A stretch of 64,000 bases of DNA from Marixanthomonas ophiurae (GCF_003413745.1 NZ_QVID01000001.1:434001-498000), one strand, 5' to 3'. Numbered from the stretch's first letter, positions 42,500 through 52,057 are shown. Numbers and translations are program-made. The notes: generated by a model not told the origin, from the letters alone.

Positions 42500-42520
42500 A
42501 AACGTTTACTAGATATTATG

Positions 42521-42528
42521 TATTTTTG
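42521..42528 (+). promoter_or_regulatory. Probable -7 promoter element of ahcY
   Basis: TATTTTTG matches TAnnTTTG, 63 nt before the ahcY ATG. The leader then holds a small hairpin AACTGA-GCAATA-TCAGTT (about 42538-42555); nothing resembling the known SAH riboswitch core is seen. Confidence 0.55.
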
Positions 42529-42591
42529 CAACCTGAAAACTGAGCAATATCAGTTAGCAGAAAAAAAGATTGTTAATCCAAAGATAAGAAT

Positions 42592-43908
42592 ATGTCAACG
42601 AAAACAGTGCCTTACACGGCGTATAAAGTAAAAGATATTTCCCTAGCAGATTGGGGACGTAAAGAAATTGAACTAGCAGAAGCAGAAATGCCAGGTTTGA
42701 TGTCGTTACGTGAAGAATACAAAAACGAGCAACCGTTAAAAGGTGCCCGTATTGCCGGATGTTTGCACATGACCATACAAACTGCGGTTTTAATTGAAAC
42801 CCTTATTGAATTGGGAGCCGAAGTAACTTGGAGTTCTTGTAACATTTTCTCTACACAAGATCAAGCTGCTGCTGCTATAGCTGATGCTGGAATTCCGGTA
42901 TACGCTTGGAAAGGAATGACCGAAGAAGAATTTAACTGGTGTATTGAACAAACGCTTTTCTTTGGGGAAGATCGCAAGCCATTAAATATGATTTTGGATG
43001 ATGGTGGTGATTTAACCAATATGGTTTTTGACAAATATCCTGAACTAGCTTCTGGTATTAAAGGACTTTCTGAAGAAACAACTACTGGTGTGCACCGTTT
43101 ATACGAGCGTATGAAAAATGGAACCCTTGTTATGCCAGCAATTAACGTAAACGATAGTGTTACTAAAAGTAAGTTTGATAACAAATATGGATGTCGTGAA
43201 AGTGCTGTAGATGCGATTCGTCGTGCTACCGATGTTATGCTAGCTGGAAAACGCGTTGTGGTATGTGGTTACGGTGATGTAGGTAAAGGTACCGCTGCTT
43301 CTTTTAAAGGAGCTGGAGCTATTGTTACCGTTACTGAAATTGATCCTATTTGTGCATTACAAGCTGCAATGGACGGTTTTGAAGTGAAAAAACTGGAAAC
43401 TGTTGTAGGCAATGCAGATATTGTAATCACTACTACTGGAAATAAAGATATTGTTCGTGGTGAGCACTTTGAAGCAATGAAAGACAAAACAATCGTTTGT
43501 AACATTGGTCACTTTGATAATGAAATTGCTGTTTCTTGGCTAAAAGAAAACCACGGAAACTCTCACGTAGAGATAAAGCCTCAAGTAGATAAATATACGA
43601 TTGACGGTAAAGACATTATTTTGTTAGCGGAAGGTCGTTTAGTAAACTTAGGTTGTGCTACCGGCCACCCAAGTTTTGTGATGAGTAACTCGTTTACAAA
43701 CCAAACGCTAGCGCAGATTGAATTGTGGAAAAATACAGATCAATACGAAAACAAAGTGTATATGCTTCCAAAGCATTTAGATGAAAAAGTAGCGAAATTA
43801 CACTTAGAAAAAATTGGTGTAGAATTAACCAATTTAAGCGAAGAACAAGCTAAATACATTGGTGTAGAAGTAGAAGGCCCATTTAAGCCTGAGTACTACC
43901 GATACTAG
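42592..43908 (+). CDS. ahcY: Adenosylhomocysteinase
   Basis: 438 residues, full length. It splits S-adenosylhomocysteine into homocysteine and adenosine, keeping methyl-transfer reactions running. Seen: the N-terminal [20 protein letters not shown], the NAD-binding loop [14 protein letters not shown] (about 223-236), and the C-terminal signature [10 protein letters not shown]. Catalytic residues (Asp in [10 protein letters not shown], Glu/Lys in SVTKSKFDN) are present. It has its own promoter at 42521 and terminator at 43943-43971, so it is monocistronic. Confidence 0.95.
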   Translation: MSTKTVPYTAYKVKDISLADWGRKEIELAEAEMPGLMSLREEYKNEQPLKGARIAGCLHMTIQTAVLIETLIELGAEVTWSSCNIFSTQDQAAAAIADAGIPVYAWKGMTEEEFNWCIEQTLFFGEDRKPLNMILDDGGDLTNMVFDKYPELASGIKGLSEETTTGVHRLYERMKNGTLVMPAINVNDSVTKSKFDNKYGCRESAVDAIRRATDVMLAGKRVVVCGYGDVGKGTAASFKGAGAIVTVTEIDPICALQAAMDGFEVKKLETVVGNADIVITTTGNKDIVRGEHFEAMKDKTIVCNIGHFDNEIAVSWLKENHGNSHVEIKPQVDKYTIDGKDIILLAEGRLVNLGCATGHPSFVMSNSFTNQTLAQIELWKNTDQYENKVYMLPKHLDEKVAKLHLEKIGVELTNLSEEQAKYIGVEVEGPFKPEYYRY

Positions 43909-43942
43909 ATGCTAGACTGCGCTCTTGCGCTGTTAGAAAATA

Positions 43943-43971
43943 AAAACCCTCACAGATATTGTGGGGGTTTT
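43943..43971 (+). terminator. Intrinsic terminator of ahcY
   Basis: AAAACCCTCACA pairs with the TGTGGGGGTTTT arm around GATAT (one T-G pair), with a T-rich tail. A short GC-rich stretch just before it (GCGCTCTTGCGC, about 43919-43930) is an additional small palindrome. Confidence 0.85.
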
Positions 43972-44068
43972 AGTTTTTATAGCCTAAATTATCTTAAGGT
44001 CTACTTAAAACTTTCACCGTTACAACTAGCTTTTATAACTTTATATAGATTTAATTTAAAACACACTT

Positions 44069-45064
44069 ATGAAACTTAAAGTAGCTATCCTCACCTTATT
44101 TATATGTTTTAGTTCGTATGCTCAAAAAGACGATATAAAGCAACTGGATATTGTACTGAGTAATTATGAATATCCTTTTGAAGTTGATTATATCAACCTT
44201 GACATTCAGCAGCAAGAATTAAAAATGGGTTATATGGATGTTACCCCAGATAATTATAATGGTAAAAACATTCTATTGTTCCACGGAAAAAACTTCAATG
44301 GCGCTTATTGGGAAACTACTGCTAAAGCACTTCTAAAAGATGGTTTCCGAGTTATCATGCCTGATCAAATTGGGTTTGGTAAATCTTCTAAACCAGCACA
44401 TTTTCAATATACATTTCAGCAGTTAGCAAAAAACACAAAACAGCTTTTAGATACTTTAGGAATTTCAGAAACAGCAGTTTTAGGGCATTCTATGGGAGGT
44501 ATGTTAGCCACTCGATTTGCCCTAATGTATCCTGAAACTACTGAAAAATTAATTTTAGAAAACCCAATCGGATTAGAAGATTGGAAGTTAAAAGTTCCTT
44601 ACCAGTCTATAGATTGGTGGTATAAAAATGAATTGAAGAAGGACTACCAAAAAATTAAATCATACCAAAAAAGTAATTATTACGATGGAAAATGGAAGCC
44701 TGAATATGATGAATGGGTTAATTTATTAGCTGGATGGACTCTAAGCCCTGACTATGAAACCATAGCTTGGAATGCAGCCTTAACGTATGATATGATTTTC
44801 ACACAACCAGTGGTTTATGAATTTAAAAATATCAGTAGCCCAACACTGTTAATTATCGGAACTCGTGATAGAACAGCTTTAGGAAAACCATTAGTAAGCG
44901 AAGAAGTACGAAAAACGATGGGTTTATATGACAAACTTGGGAAAGCGACGCAAGAAAAGATCCCTAATTCAAAATTAGTTGAGATTGAAGATATTGGGCA
45001 TTTACCACATATTGAAAGTTTTAATAAGTTTATTACACCGTTAATTCAGTTTCTAAAAGAATAA
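44069..45064 (+). CDS. Exported alpha/beta hydrolase
   Basis: 331 residues; signal peptide about 1-18 (ending SSYAQ). Alpha/beta-hydrolase features are clear: LFHGKNFNGAYW oxyanion loop, VIMPDQIGFGKS, nucleophile Ser in LGHSMGGMLATR, an acid in IIGTRDRTALG, and the catalytic His in EDIGHLPHIESF. The substrate is unknown. A transglutaminase-like gene follows after 44 nt on the same strand and shares the terminator at 45794-45821. Confidence 0.88.
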   Translation: MKLKVAILTLFICFSSYAQKDDIKQLDIVLSNYEYPFEVDYINLDIQQQELKMGYMDVTPDNYNGKNILLFHGKNFNGAYWETTAKALLKDGFRVIMPDQIGFGKSSKPAHFQYTFQQLAKNTKQLLDTLGISETAVLGHSMGGMLATRFALMYPETTEKLILENPIGLEDWKLKVPYQSIDWWYKNELKKDYQKIKSYQKSNYYDGKWKPEYDEWVNLLAGWTLSPDYETIAWNAALTYDMIFTQPVVYEFKNISSPTLLIIGTRDRTALGKPLVSEEVRKTMGLYDKLGKATQEKIPNSKLVEIEDIGHLPHIESFNKFITPLIQFLKE

Positions 45065-45108
45065 ATTAAACTATAAGTCGTTTTATAGCAAAAGACTATC
45101 CTTCTGCT

Positions 45109-45768
45109 ATGCTTAGACAAATTATAATTGCTTTATTAATAAGTTGTTTTTCGGTAGGGAACAGTTATTCACAGATAGGTGATGTAATTAATACGCGCAC
45201 TGCTTATAAAAGAACAGCTCCTGTACCGAAAGCAACACACATTGACACTAAAAACCTTGCAAAGCAGATTACCAAAAATAGTCGTACAGATTTTGAAAAG
45301 GCACAAGCTATTTTTTTATGGATAGCAAGTACTATTGAATATGATAATGAACTTCGTACCGATGCTACCCTTCAGAAGTCTATTTACACTTCAGAAAAAA
45401 ACGTACTTAAAAATGTATTGGAGCGCAGAAAAGCACTTTGTGGTGGTTATGCCTTTTTATACAAAGAAGTTTGTAGACAAGTAGGCATTGAAAGCCAAGT
45501 AATACACGGCTATAGTAAAAAATATTATCGTGTTAGTAGAAGGAAACAAGTTGACCATACTTGGAACGCCGTAAAAATTAACGGAAAGTGGCGATTATTG
45601 GATCTTACCTTAGCAAGGAGCCAGCGAAAAAATAACATACCAAACATGTATTGGTTTGACACAAATCCTGACTTTTTTATAAAAACACATTATCCTGAAG
45701 AAATACAATGGACACTTATTCATAACCCTATCTCAAAACGTAAATTTGAAGAGCTTCCTTCGAGATAA
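45109..45768 (+). CDS. Exported transglutaminase-like protein
   Basis: 219 residues; signal peptide about 1-22 (SCFSVGNSYSQ). The core shows a triad: Cys in RKALCGGYAFLYKEVC, His in VDHTWNAVKINGKW and Asp in RLLDLTLA, as in kyphoscoliosis-peptidase-like transglutaminase domains. It resembles, in smaller form, the protein at 36145-37104. Likely cotranscribed with the alpha/beta hydrolase. Confidence 0.85.
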   Translation: MLRQIIIALLISCFSVGNSYSQIGDVINTRTAYKRTAPVPKATHIDTKNLAKQITKNSRTDFEKAQAIFLWIASTIEYDNELRTDATLQKSIYTSEKNVLKNVLERRKALCGGYAFLYKEVCRQVGIESQVIHGYSKKYYRVSRRKQVDHTWNAVKINGKWRLLDLTLARSQRKNNIPNMYWFDTNPDFFIKTHYPEEIQWTLIHNPISKRKFEELPSR

Positions 45769-45793
45769 AATTATCAGCTTTATCTATAAACAA

Positions 45794-45821
45794 AAAACCC
45801 TTAGTTTTCACTAAGGGTTTT
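45794..45821. terminator. Bidirectional terminator between convergent genes
   Basis: AAAACCCTTAGT (45794-45805) pairs perfectly with ACTAAGGGTTTT (45810-45821) around TTTC. A- and T-runs on both sides let it end both the transglutaminase-like mRNA and the rplU-rpmA mRNA. Confidence 0.92.
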
Positions 45822-45843
45822 CTAAATATGTTATAACTATTAC

Positions 45844-46107
45844 TTACGCTTCTGCACTAGGTACAATAGAAACGTACGATTTGTTATTTCTTTTCTTGGT
45901 AAATTTTACAACACCATCAACTTTAGCATGCAAAGTATAATCTTTACCTGCATAAACATTATCAGCTGGGTGATGCTCCATACCACGTTGTCTTATAATG
46001 ATATTTCCTGCAATGGCAGCTTGACCACCATAAATCTTAACACCTAAGCGTTTCGATTCTGATTCTCTACCGTTTTTGGAACTACCAACACCTTTTTTGT
46101 GAGCCAT
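45844..46107 (-). CDS. rpmA: 50S ribosomal protein bL27
   Basis: 87 residues. The start [20 protein letters not shown] and the following GVKIYGGQ are diagnostic. It begins directly without the Firmicutes-type N-terminal cleavage extension, so the flexible N-terminus can reach the peptidyl-transferase centre. It lies 21 nt downstream of rplU, the usual pair. Confidence 0.97.
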   Translation of the reverse strand: MAHKKGVGSSKNGRESESKRLGVKIYGGQAAIAGNIIIRQRGMEHHPADNVYAGKDYTLHAKVDGVVKFTKKRNNKSYVSIVPSAEA

Positions 46108-46128
46108 GGTTAAAAATTTTTGTGATTA

Positions 46129-46878
46129 CTATTTATTTTTCAATAACGCTTTAGCTTGTTTTACCCACTCTTCAGATTCTATCTTTTCGCGAGTAATACC
46201 GTCTAATGCAGAAAGCTCATCTCTATCGGCAGCTTTCAATTTACTGATTTGTTCGTAGGAGTAAATACCTACTTCGTTTAATCTTTTTTCGTAAGCTGGT
46301 CCAATTCCGTTGATTTCTTTCAAGTCATCAGCGTCAGCTTTTGTAGCAGTACCAATACTGTGAAGTACTTTATCGATGTCCATTTCGATGTCGCTATCTT
46401 CAGCTCGGTGTTCTGCACGTGTTACCAAGTTATCACTTACCTCTTCTTCTTTTTTAGATTTAGGGGCAGCTTTTTTTGGTTCTGCTTTTTTAGTTTCAGC
46501 TTTCGCTTTTACTGGAGTTTCTTTTTTAGTTTCTTCTTTTTTAGCAGAAGATTTCTTTTTAGCTCCAGAAGAAGCAATGCTTTCAATTACGATTTCAGAA
46601 AGGGCTTGTCTGTGACCGTTTTTAACACGGTAACCTTTTCTACGTTTCTTTTTGAAAACTATTACTTTATCACCTTTAAGGTGCCTTAAGACTTTTGCTC
46701 CAATAAGAGCTCCGTCTATAGCCGGGGCGCCAACAGTAACATTGTCTCCGTCACCAATAAGAAGAACATTGTCAAAATCGACTTTCTTTCCTTCTTCTGT
46801 GGCTAAACGGTTAACAAAGACTTTTTGGTCTTTCGCAACTTTAAATTGCTGCCCTGCTATCTCTACAATTGCGTACAT
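46129..46878 (-). CDS. rplU: 50S ribosomal protein bL21 with long C-terminal helix-hairpin-helix extension
   Basis: 249 residues, compared with about 103 for ordinary bL21. Residues 1-104 are the ribosomal domain (MYAIVEIAGQQFKVAKDQKV, then KVIVFKKKRRKGYRVKNGHR). Residues about 107-150 are a Lys/Ala/Glu-rich linker. Residues about 185-249 form a helix-hairpin-helix domain (LKEINGIGPAYEKRLNEVGI, LSALDGITREKIESEEWVKQ) of the type that binds nucleic acid. Extended bL21 proteins are seen in other flavobacteria. The role of the extension is unknown. Transcription starts at the TATATTTG at 46952-46959, with a hairpin at the very start of the leader. Confidence 0.95.
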   Translation of the reverse strand: MYAIVEIAGQQFKVAKDQKVFVNRLATEEGKKVDFDNVLLIGDGDNVTVGAPAIDGALIGAKVLRHLKGDKVIVFKKKRRKGYRVKNGHRQALSEIVIESIASSGAKKKSSAKKEETKKETPVKAKAETKKAEPKKAAPKSKKEEEVSDNLVTRAEHRAEDSDIEMDIDKVLHSIGTATKADADDLKEINGIGPAYEKRLNEVGIYSYEQISKLKAADRDELSALDGITREKIESEEWVKQAKALLKNK

Positions 46879-46924
46879 AGCGTATCGTTTATGATATTAA
46901 TTTATTTAAAGCTTTTCACTATAA

Positions 46925-46949
46925 AAAGCCCGCCTATTTTTAAGGCGGG
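46925..46949 (-). terminator. Terminator-like hairpin at the start of the rplU leader
   Basis: On the minus strand CCCGCCT pairs with AGGCGGG around TTAAAAATA, followed by CTTTTTAT. It lies between the probable rplU promoter and the rplU start, so it would end transcripts of the DUF4199 gene and also be the first thing transcribed from the rplU promoter. Confidence 0.75.
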
Positions 46950-46951
46950 TG

Positions 46952-46959
46952 CAAATATA
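46952..46959 (-). promoter_or_regulatory. Probable -7 promoter element of rplU-rpmA
   Basis: On the minus strand TATATTTG, a full match to TAnnTTTG, with a TTG about 20 nt upstream. Transcription would begin about at the hairpin 46925-46949, 70 nt before the rplU ATG. Confidence 0.65.
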
Positions 46960-46999
46960 ATTCTAATAATTTAAAAACACAACCTGTTTTTAGAGTAAT

Positions 47000-47455
47000 T
47001 TACATAGTATTTCGCTTACCCTCAGGAGTGTTCCACGAGTCTTTTAAAAGTTGCATAAATGCCAAGGTTAACACTAAAGAAGTAGAAACCCCCATCATAA
47101 CGATTGAAATTATTAAAATAAGTGTTCCCTTATTGAAGTTCATGTTCCAAGAGTCTAATATGTTGTGAGCAAACTCTGTATCAAGTTCAAAGATATAAAG
47201 AGACATGAAAATAGTAAAAATCACGGTCGCTATGGCTCCAGCTGCAAATCCAACTTCAAATCCTTTAGCATAATCAAATTTAGGAGTATCTGCTTTGTAT
47301 TTTTTTAAGGCCAATAATATTCCAGCTCCATAAATTACTCCATTAGCAGCACTCAAAACAGGATATTGGTGTAAACCAAACAATTTCAATAACAAAAAAT
47401 AAACAATTAGTGCCACTGCAATTATAACTCCGTATCGTGAATAAATTTTAAACAT
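47000..47455 (-). CDS. DUF4199 family membrane protein
   Basis: 151 residues with four membrane segments. The pattern KKYKADTPKFDYAKGFEVGF and LILIISIVMMGVSTSLVLTL matches DUF4199, a Bacteroidota family of unknown function. It precedes rplU but is separated from it by a promoter and terminator. Confidence 0.82.
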   Translation of the reverse strand: MFKIYSRYGVIIAVALIVYFLLLKLFGLHQYPVLSAANGVIYGAGILLALKKYKADTPKFDYAKGFEVGFAAGAIATVIFTIFMSLYIFELDTEFAHNILDSWNMNFNKGTLILIISIVMMGVSTSLVLTLAFMQLLKDSWNTPEGKRNTM

Positions 47456-47515
47456 AATAGTTGGTTTAGATTTTAAAGCTACTGAAAGTTACAAAATATT
47501 CTTCTAAAGAGTTTG

Positions 47516-48388
47516 TTAACTTTTCTTTGAAAGGAGCACGCCAACTAAAATAACTGCTGCCGCAAACAACTGAAATAGACTAAATTGCTCACCATCCAAG
47601 ACTCCCCAACATAAAGCAATAATAGGGATGGTATATGTTACTGAAGAAGCAAAAACCGGTGTACTCATTTGCACTAAGCTATTAAATAGAACCTTTGCCA
47701 AGCCAGTACCAATGACTGATAAGATTAATAAATACCCTAAGGAAGGATATAATTCTTCAGACTGCAATGTAGCTTCAGAAAAAAAGTCTGAACTAATTAA
47801 AACAAGGATGGCTGGTACAATAATTACTGAAAACTGTCCCGCGGTAATAGCCAATGCGGAAACATTTTGAAGGTGTCGTTTTATAATATTTACATTACAT
47901 GCATAACAAACCGATGCGCATAGTATTAACCCGGCATACCAATAATTTTGTTTGGGGTTTACCTCACTACCACTCCAAATAAGAAGAAAACTCCCTAAAA
48001 GCCCTACTATAACACCTATTAATTGATTTCTAGTAAAACCAATACTAAAAGCAAGAGCCCCCAAAAGAAGCGTCATTATAGGCGTAGTAGAATTTAAAAC
48101 GGAAGCAATAGCACTATCAATTTCAGTTTCGGCAAAGGCAAAGAGAAAAGCAGGTATAAAGGTTCCTAAAAAACCAGAAATAGCAATCCATTTCCATTCT
48201 TTCTTTTTTATGGTTTTTAATTTTCTGAAACCGATAATCAACAAAAAAATAGCAGCAAACAAGGAACGAAGCGCCCCCAACTGAAGTGGCGTTAACCCTA
48301 TTAATGCTTTTTTAATAAGAATAAATGAACTACCCCAAACCACCGAGAGGATAGCCAAATAAATCCATTTTTTATCAATGCCTTTCAT
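47516..48388 (-). CDS. EamA/DMT family transporter
   Basis: 290 residues with ten membrane segments in two EamA repeats. Repeat 1 begins WIYLAILSVVWGSSFILIKK; repeat 2 begins near YWYAGLILCASVCYACNVN. The family exports metabolites, amino acids or purines; the substrate is not predictable. It is separated from the DUF4199 gene by 60 nt. Confidence 0.9.
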   Translation of the reverse strand: MKGIDKKWIYLAILSVVWGSSFILIKKALIGLTPLQLGALRSLFAAIFLLIIGFRKLKTIKKKEWKWIAISGFLGTFIPAFLFAFAETEIDSAIASVLNSTTPIMTLLLGALAFSIGFTRNQLIGVIVGLLGSFLLIWSGSEVNPKQNYWYAGLILCASVCYACNVNIIKRHLQNVSALAITAGQFSVIIVPAILVLISSDFFSEATLQSEELYPSLGYLLILSVIGTGLAKVLFNSLVQMSTPVFASSVTYTIPIIALCWGVLDGEQFSLFQLFAAAVILVGVLLSKKS

Positions 48389-48458
48389 GCTTCAATTTTG
48401 AAGCGGCAAAGGTCGGGAAATTGGGTGGATTTTTACACCTTTATAAGTTCAAAAGAAA

Positions 48459-49010
48459 TTACTTCCACTCCATCGTTTCCATCAACACTCTAATATCCTC
48501 CCGAAGATACATGGCTGCTGGATAAATAGAGTCGAAATTAGGTTTGGCCTTAAAATATAAGGAACCAGTGATAAAATGGTTTATACTATCGGTTACATAA
48601 AACTGTGATTGTGTTGCGGCATTACCATCAATCATGTAAAACATCCCATACACCTTGTTTATAGAATCCACCCTCGGCTGTTCTAAAATGCTATTGGCTT
48701 TTATAGTATGATCGTAGGTGAGCTTTTGAGCATCGTACAACAACGAATCAATATTATTATTTTTGATAGATTGATAGGTTAGATATACAGTAGCTTTCAT
48801 ATCTGGATAGTCAACATCAAGGTTACAGCCGTCAGTAGTATCTAACGTAGCATTGGTGTTCATTTTAAAAGAAAACGGACAATCAATAGCCACTTTTTTA
48901 TAATTATTTTTCGGGTACTCTAATCTTAATTTTGCAGCAGGTTTTACAACCACCTCTTCATTACAGGCTATTATTAAGAAACAAAGGAAAAGAACTGCTA
49001 AAAACCTCAT
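48459..49010 (-). CDS. gldD: Gliding motility lipoprotein GldD
   Basis: 183 residues; lipobox MRFLAVLFLCFLIIAC, Cys at 16. The sequence RLEYPKNNYKKVAIDCPFSF, then YPDMKATVYLTYQSI and NSILEQPRVDSINKVYGMFY matches GldD, a component associated with flavobacterial gliding and T9SS function. It is coupled to gldE by a 4-nt overlap, the conserved arrangement. Confidence 0.93.
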   Translation of the reverse strand: MRFLAVLFLCFLIIACNEEVVVKPAAKLRLEYPKNNYKKVAIDCPFSFKMNTNATLDTTDGCNLDVDYPDMKATVYLTYQSIKNNNIDSLLYDAQKLTYDHTIKANSILEQPRVDSINKVYGMFYMIDGNAATQSQFYVTDSINHFITGSLYFKAKPNFDSIYPAAMYLREDIRVLMETMEWK

Positions 49011-50338
49011 ATATTGATAGAAAGTTTAATCTGTTTAATACGTTTATTTTCGAACGCTTCAATAGTAAACGAATAGCTATGGAAGGTTATTATTTCGTTT
49101 TTCTTCGGAAATCCTTTTGAAATTTCTAATAAGAAGCCTGCAAGGGTCTCGGCTTCTCCTTTTTCAGATTCAAAAACTTGTGGATCTTCGACACTAATTA
49201 CTTTGTAAAAATCCTTTAACGGAGTTTTACCCTCAAAAACATAATTGTTTTCGTCCAATTTAGAAAAAACCAAATCTTCATCGTCAAACTCATCACTAAT
49301 TTCACCCACGATTTCTTCAATAATATCCTCTAAAGAAATCAATCCGCTAGTTCCTCCGTATTCATCTACTACAATAGCAAGATGCATTTTCATTTCCTTG
49401 AACTCATTAAGCAAATCATCTAGTTTTTTATTTTCGGGTACAAAATATGAATCGCGTTTTAAAGATTTCCAATCGAACGTCTTTCTGTCTATATACGGCA
49501 TTAAATCTTTTACATATAAAATTCCTGTAATATTATCAATGCTATCTTTATAAACAGGAATGCGGGAGTAACCGTTTTCCATAATGTGCGGCATTATCTC
49601 CTTATAGGACAACTCTTCGTTAAGGGCAAAAATATCCATTCGCGGCTTCATAACCTGTTTAGTGTCAGTATTTCCAAAAGTTACAATACCTCTTAATATT
49701 TTTTGTTCTTCATGAGTAGTGTCGGCTTCACTTGTTAAATCTAATGCTTGCGATAATTGATCAACACTAATATTTGCTTTTTGTTTACCAAACCGATTGT
49801 GTATATAAATAGTAGTACTACGCATAGGCAAACTGAGTGGCGAAAATACTTTGTCAAGCACCTGCAGTGGGTACGCCATGAACAACGAAAAGCTCACTTT
49901 ATTTCGACTAGCATATATTTTTGGTAATATTTCACCAAACAATAAAATTAAGAAAGTGGCTACTCCAATTTTTAAAAGCAACAATAGACTTAATTGAAAA
50001 AAATAAAGGTTTATCGTATAATCAATCCCGCTAAACCAACTATCGCTCAGTGATTCAAACAACAACACAATAGCTATATTTATAAGATTATTGGCTATTA
50101 AAATAGTAGCTAATAGTTTTTTAGGACGATTTAATAGCCTTTGGACAATCTCCAGTTTTTTTGAAGCTGCATTATTCTCATCAGCATCAAAATCGGTTGG
50201 AGAAAGTGAGAAAAAGGCCACCTCTGCACCAGATATTAATGCCGAACATAGTAGTAAAACCACAAGTATGGCAATACCGGGTATTTCAGTATAACTTAGT
50301 AATGCAGTAATAAATAAACTCGGGGGTTCCGGATCCAA
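49007..50338 (-). CDS. gldE: Gliding motility-associated protein GldE (CNNM/CBS membrane protein)
   Basis: 443 residues. N-terminal CNNM-type membrane domain (about 18-190; ALISGAEVAFFSLSPTDFD), a CBS pair (about 215-330; PRMDIFALNEEL, SRIPVYKDSIDNITGILYVK) and a C-terminal CorC/HlyC domain (VDEYGGTSGLISLEDIIEEI). GldE is homologous to the CorC/TlyC family and genetically linked to GldD. It may handle divalent cations. In the operon mutY-ssb-gldE-gldD. Confidence 0.92.
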   Translation of the reverse strand: MDPEPPSLFITALLSYTEIPGIAILVVLLLCSALISGAEVAFFSLSPTDFDADENNAASKKLEIVQRLLNRPKKLLATILIANNLINIAIVLLFESLSDSWFSGIDYTINLYFFQLSLLLLLKIGVATFLILLFGEILPKIYASRNKVSFSLFMAYPLQVLDKVFSPLSLPMRSTTIYIHNRFGKQKANISVDQLSQALDLTSEADTTHEEQKILRGIVTFGNTDTKQVMKPRMDIFALNEELSYKEIMPHIMENGYSRIPVYKDSIDNITGILYVKDLMPYIDRKTFDWKSLKRDSYFVPENKKLDDLLNEFKEMKMHLAIVVDEYGGTSGLISLEDIIEEIVGEISDEFDDEDLVFSKLDENNYVFEGKTPLKDFYKVISVEDPQVFESEKGEAETLAGFLLEISKGFPKKNEIITFHSYSFTIEAFENKRIKQIKLSINI

Positions 50339-50383
50339 AATTATATGTTAGATTAAACTTGAAAGCTTATATTTCCCTTTATT

Positions 50384-50866
50384 CTAAAAAGGAAGGTCAT
50401 CCTCTTCTTCACCAGCAGGTTGTTGAGATTGCTGCGGTTGATTTTGACGCTGTTGCTGCCCAGAATTGGTGTTATTTGAGTGACTCGCACTTTTGTTTTG
50501 AGGCATCGCACCACCTCCTTCAGATTCGTTTTTAGGACTTAAAAATGTAAAATCTGTACATTGTATTTCGGTGCTATAACGATCGTTCCCGCTATCATCT
50601 TGCCATTTACGGGTTTTTATCCGCCCTTCTATATAAACCTTGTCTCCTTTTTTAAGATATTTTTCGCAGATTTCAGCACCTTTATTACGCACGACAATAT
50701 TATGCCATTCGGTATTAGAAACACGCTCACCAGTATTACGATTGGTATACGTTTCATTAGTTGCTAGAGGGAAACGCCCAATGCTTCCACCACCTTCAAA
50801 ATAATGCATTTTCACTTCATCGCCCGTGTGCCCAATTAGCATCACTTTATTTAATGTTCCACTCAT
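50384..50866 (-). CDS. ssb: Single-stranded DNA-binding protein
   Basis: 160 residues. OB-fold in the first 110 (MSGTLNKVMLIGHTGDEVKM, NTEWHNIVVRNKGAEICEKY), then a Gly/Gln/Asn-rich linker, and the acidic protein-interaction tip EEEDDLPF at the C-terminus. Binds single-stranded DNA in replication and repair. Lies between mutY and gldE, 53 and 45 nt away. Confidence 0.95.
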   Translation of the reverse strand: MSGTLNKVMLIGHTGDEVKMHYFEGGGSIGRFPLATNETYTNRNTGERVSNTEWHNIVVRNKGAEICEKYLKKGDKVYIEGRIKTRKWQDDSGNDRYSTEIQCTDFTFLSPKNESEGGGAMPQNKSASHSNNTNSGQQQRQNQPQQSQQPAGEEEDDLPF

Positions 50867-50919
50867 AATTATTGTATTAATTTACAAAGGTATATATAGT
50901 TTTAAAGATAGCGAATTTT

Positions 50920-51987
50920 TCAGTTTTTAAAAACCGAAAAGTTTGAAATAAAATTATTAATCAAGACTGGCACAGCGTATTGCTCTATTTCTGAATAAGG
51001 AATAGTTTTTTGTTTTATTTGTGAAACTTCAACAATCCAAAAACGTGTAAAAAGATGCTGGTGTGATAATTTATGCACTACTGAAGTTTCATTATACAAT
51101 GAAATGGAATCTATTTCTATTTTTTCAGAAAAACATTTAAACGATTCTAATGCTATCAATTCTTTTTCTGAAACCTCCTTTTTACTTTCAAGTAAGGGAA
51201 ACTCATACAATTGTTGCCAAATTCCTTTCCCGGTTCGTTGATTAAGAACAGTTTCACCGTTTTCAGAAAGTAATACCATATAATTAAAGTAACGTTTTTT
51301 TATTTTATTTTTTTTCAATTTTACCGGGAGAGAGGAAACCAAATCTTTATTATAAGCTTCGCAGCGCTCATTAAATATACAAATTTCACATTGTGGGTTT
51401 TGAGGCACGCAATACCGAGCACCAAATTCCATAACAGCTTGATTGTAGGTCCCCGGCTGTTCTCTATCAATTAATTGTTGCGCAAGGTTTTTAAATTCTT
51501 TTTTTCCGGTAGTACTATTTATAGGTGTAGAAATTCCAAAAACGCGAGACAAAACACGATACACATTACCATCTACCACCGCTTCGGGATCGTTAAAACA
51601 AATAGACGCAATGGCACTAGCCGTATAGTCTCCTACTCCTTTTAACTCCAAAAGACCCTTGTAGTTTGTAGGAAAGTTTCCGTTTAAATTTTCTGAAATA
51701 TATTGCGCCGATGCATGTAAATTTCTGGCACGTGAATAATATCCTAACCCCTGCCATAGTTTCAATACTTTTTCCTGTGGCGCTGCAGCAAGATCGAAAA
51801 CGGTTGGAAACTCCTCAATAAAGGTTAAATAATATGGTAAACCTTGTGCTACTCGTGTTTGCTGAAGTATAATTTCACTCAACCAAATATGGTACGGATT
51901 AGTAGTTTTTCGCCAAGGCAATTCTCGCTTATAATCTAAGTACCACGCTATTAGTTTATTACGAAAAAAAGTTGTATTTTCTGGCAT
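50920..51987 (-). CDS. mutY: A/G-specific adenine glycosylase MutY
   Basis: 355 residues. The helix-hairpin-helix GVGDYTASAIASI precedes the catalytic Asp in AVVDGNVYRVLSRVF, and the 4Fe-4S cluster is C-x6-C-x2-C-x5-C in CVPQNPQCEICIFNERC. Residues about 230-350 are the NUDIX-like domain that recognises 8-oxoguanine. It removes adenine mispaired with 8-oxoG. First gene of the mutY-ssb-gldE-gldD group; divergent from the HU gene. Confidence 0.95.
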   Translation of the reverse strand: MPENTTFFRNKLIAWYLDYKRELPWRKTTNPYHIWLSEIILQQTRVAQGLPYYLTFIEEFPTVFDLAAAPQEKVLKLWQGLGYYSRARNLHASAQYISENLNGNFPTNYKGLLELKGVGDYTASAIASICFNDPEAVVDGNVYRVLSRVFGISTPINSTTGKKEFKNLAQQLIDREQPGTYNQAVMEFGARYCVPQNPQCEICIFNERCEAYNKDLVSSLPVKLKKNKIKKRYFNYMVLLSENGETVLNQRTGKGIWQQLYEFPLLESKKEVSEKELIALESFKCFSEKIEIDSISLYNETSVVHKLSHQHLFTRFWIVEVSQIKQKTIPYSEIEQYAVPVLINNFISNFSVFKN

Positions 51988-52057
51988 CTAGCAAAAATAG
52001 GGTATATCTGTTTATATTTTAACCAATTAAGGTTTGAGTATTTGATTTTAAAATTGT

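Noticed and set aside
46360-46689. Plus-strand ORF opposite the rplU extension (Phe/Ser rich)
   Set aside because: It is the antisense of a Lys/Glu-rich linker and has no promoter or family similarity.
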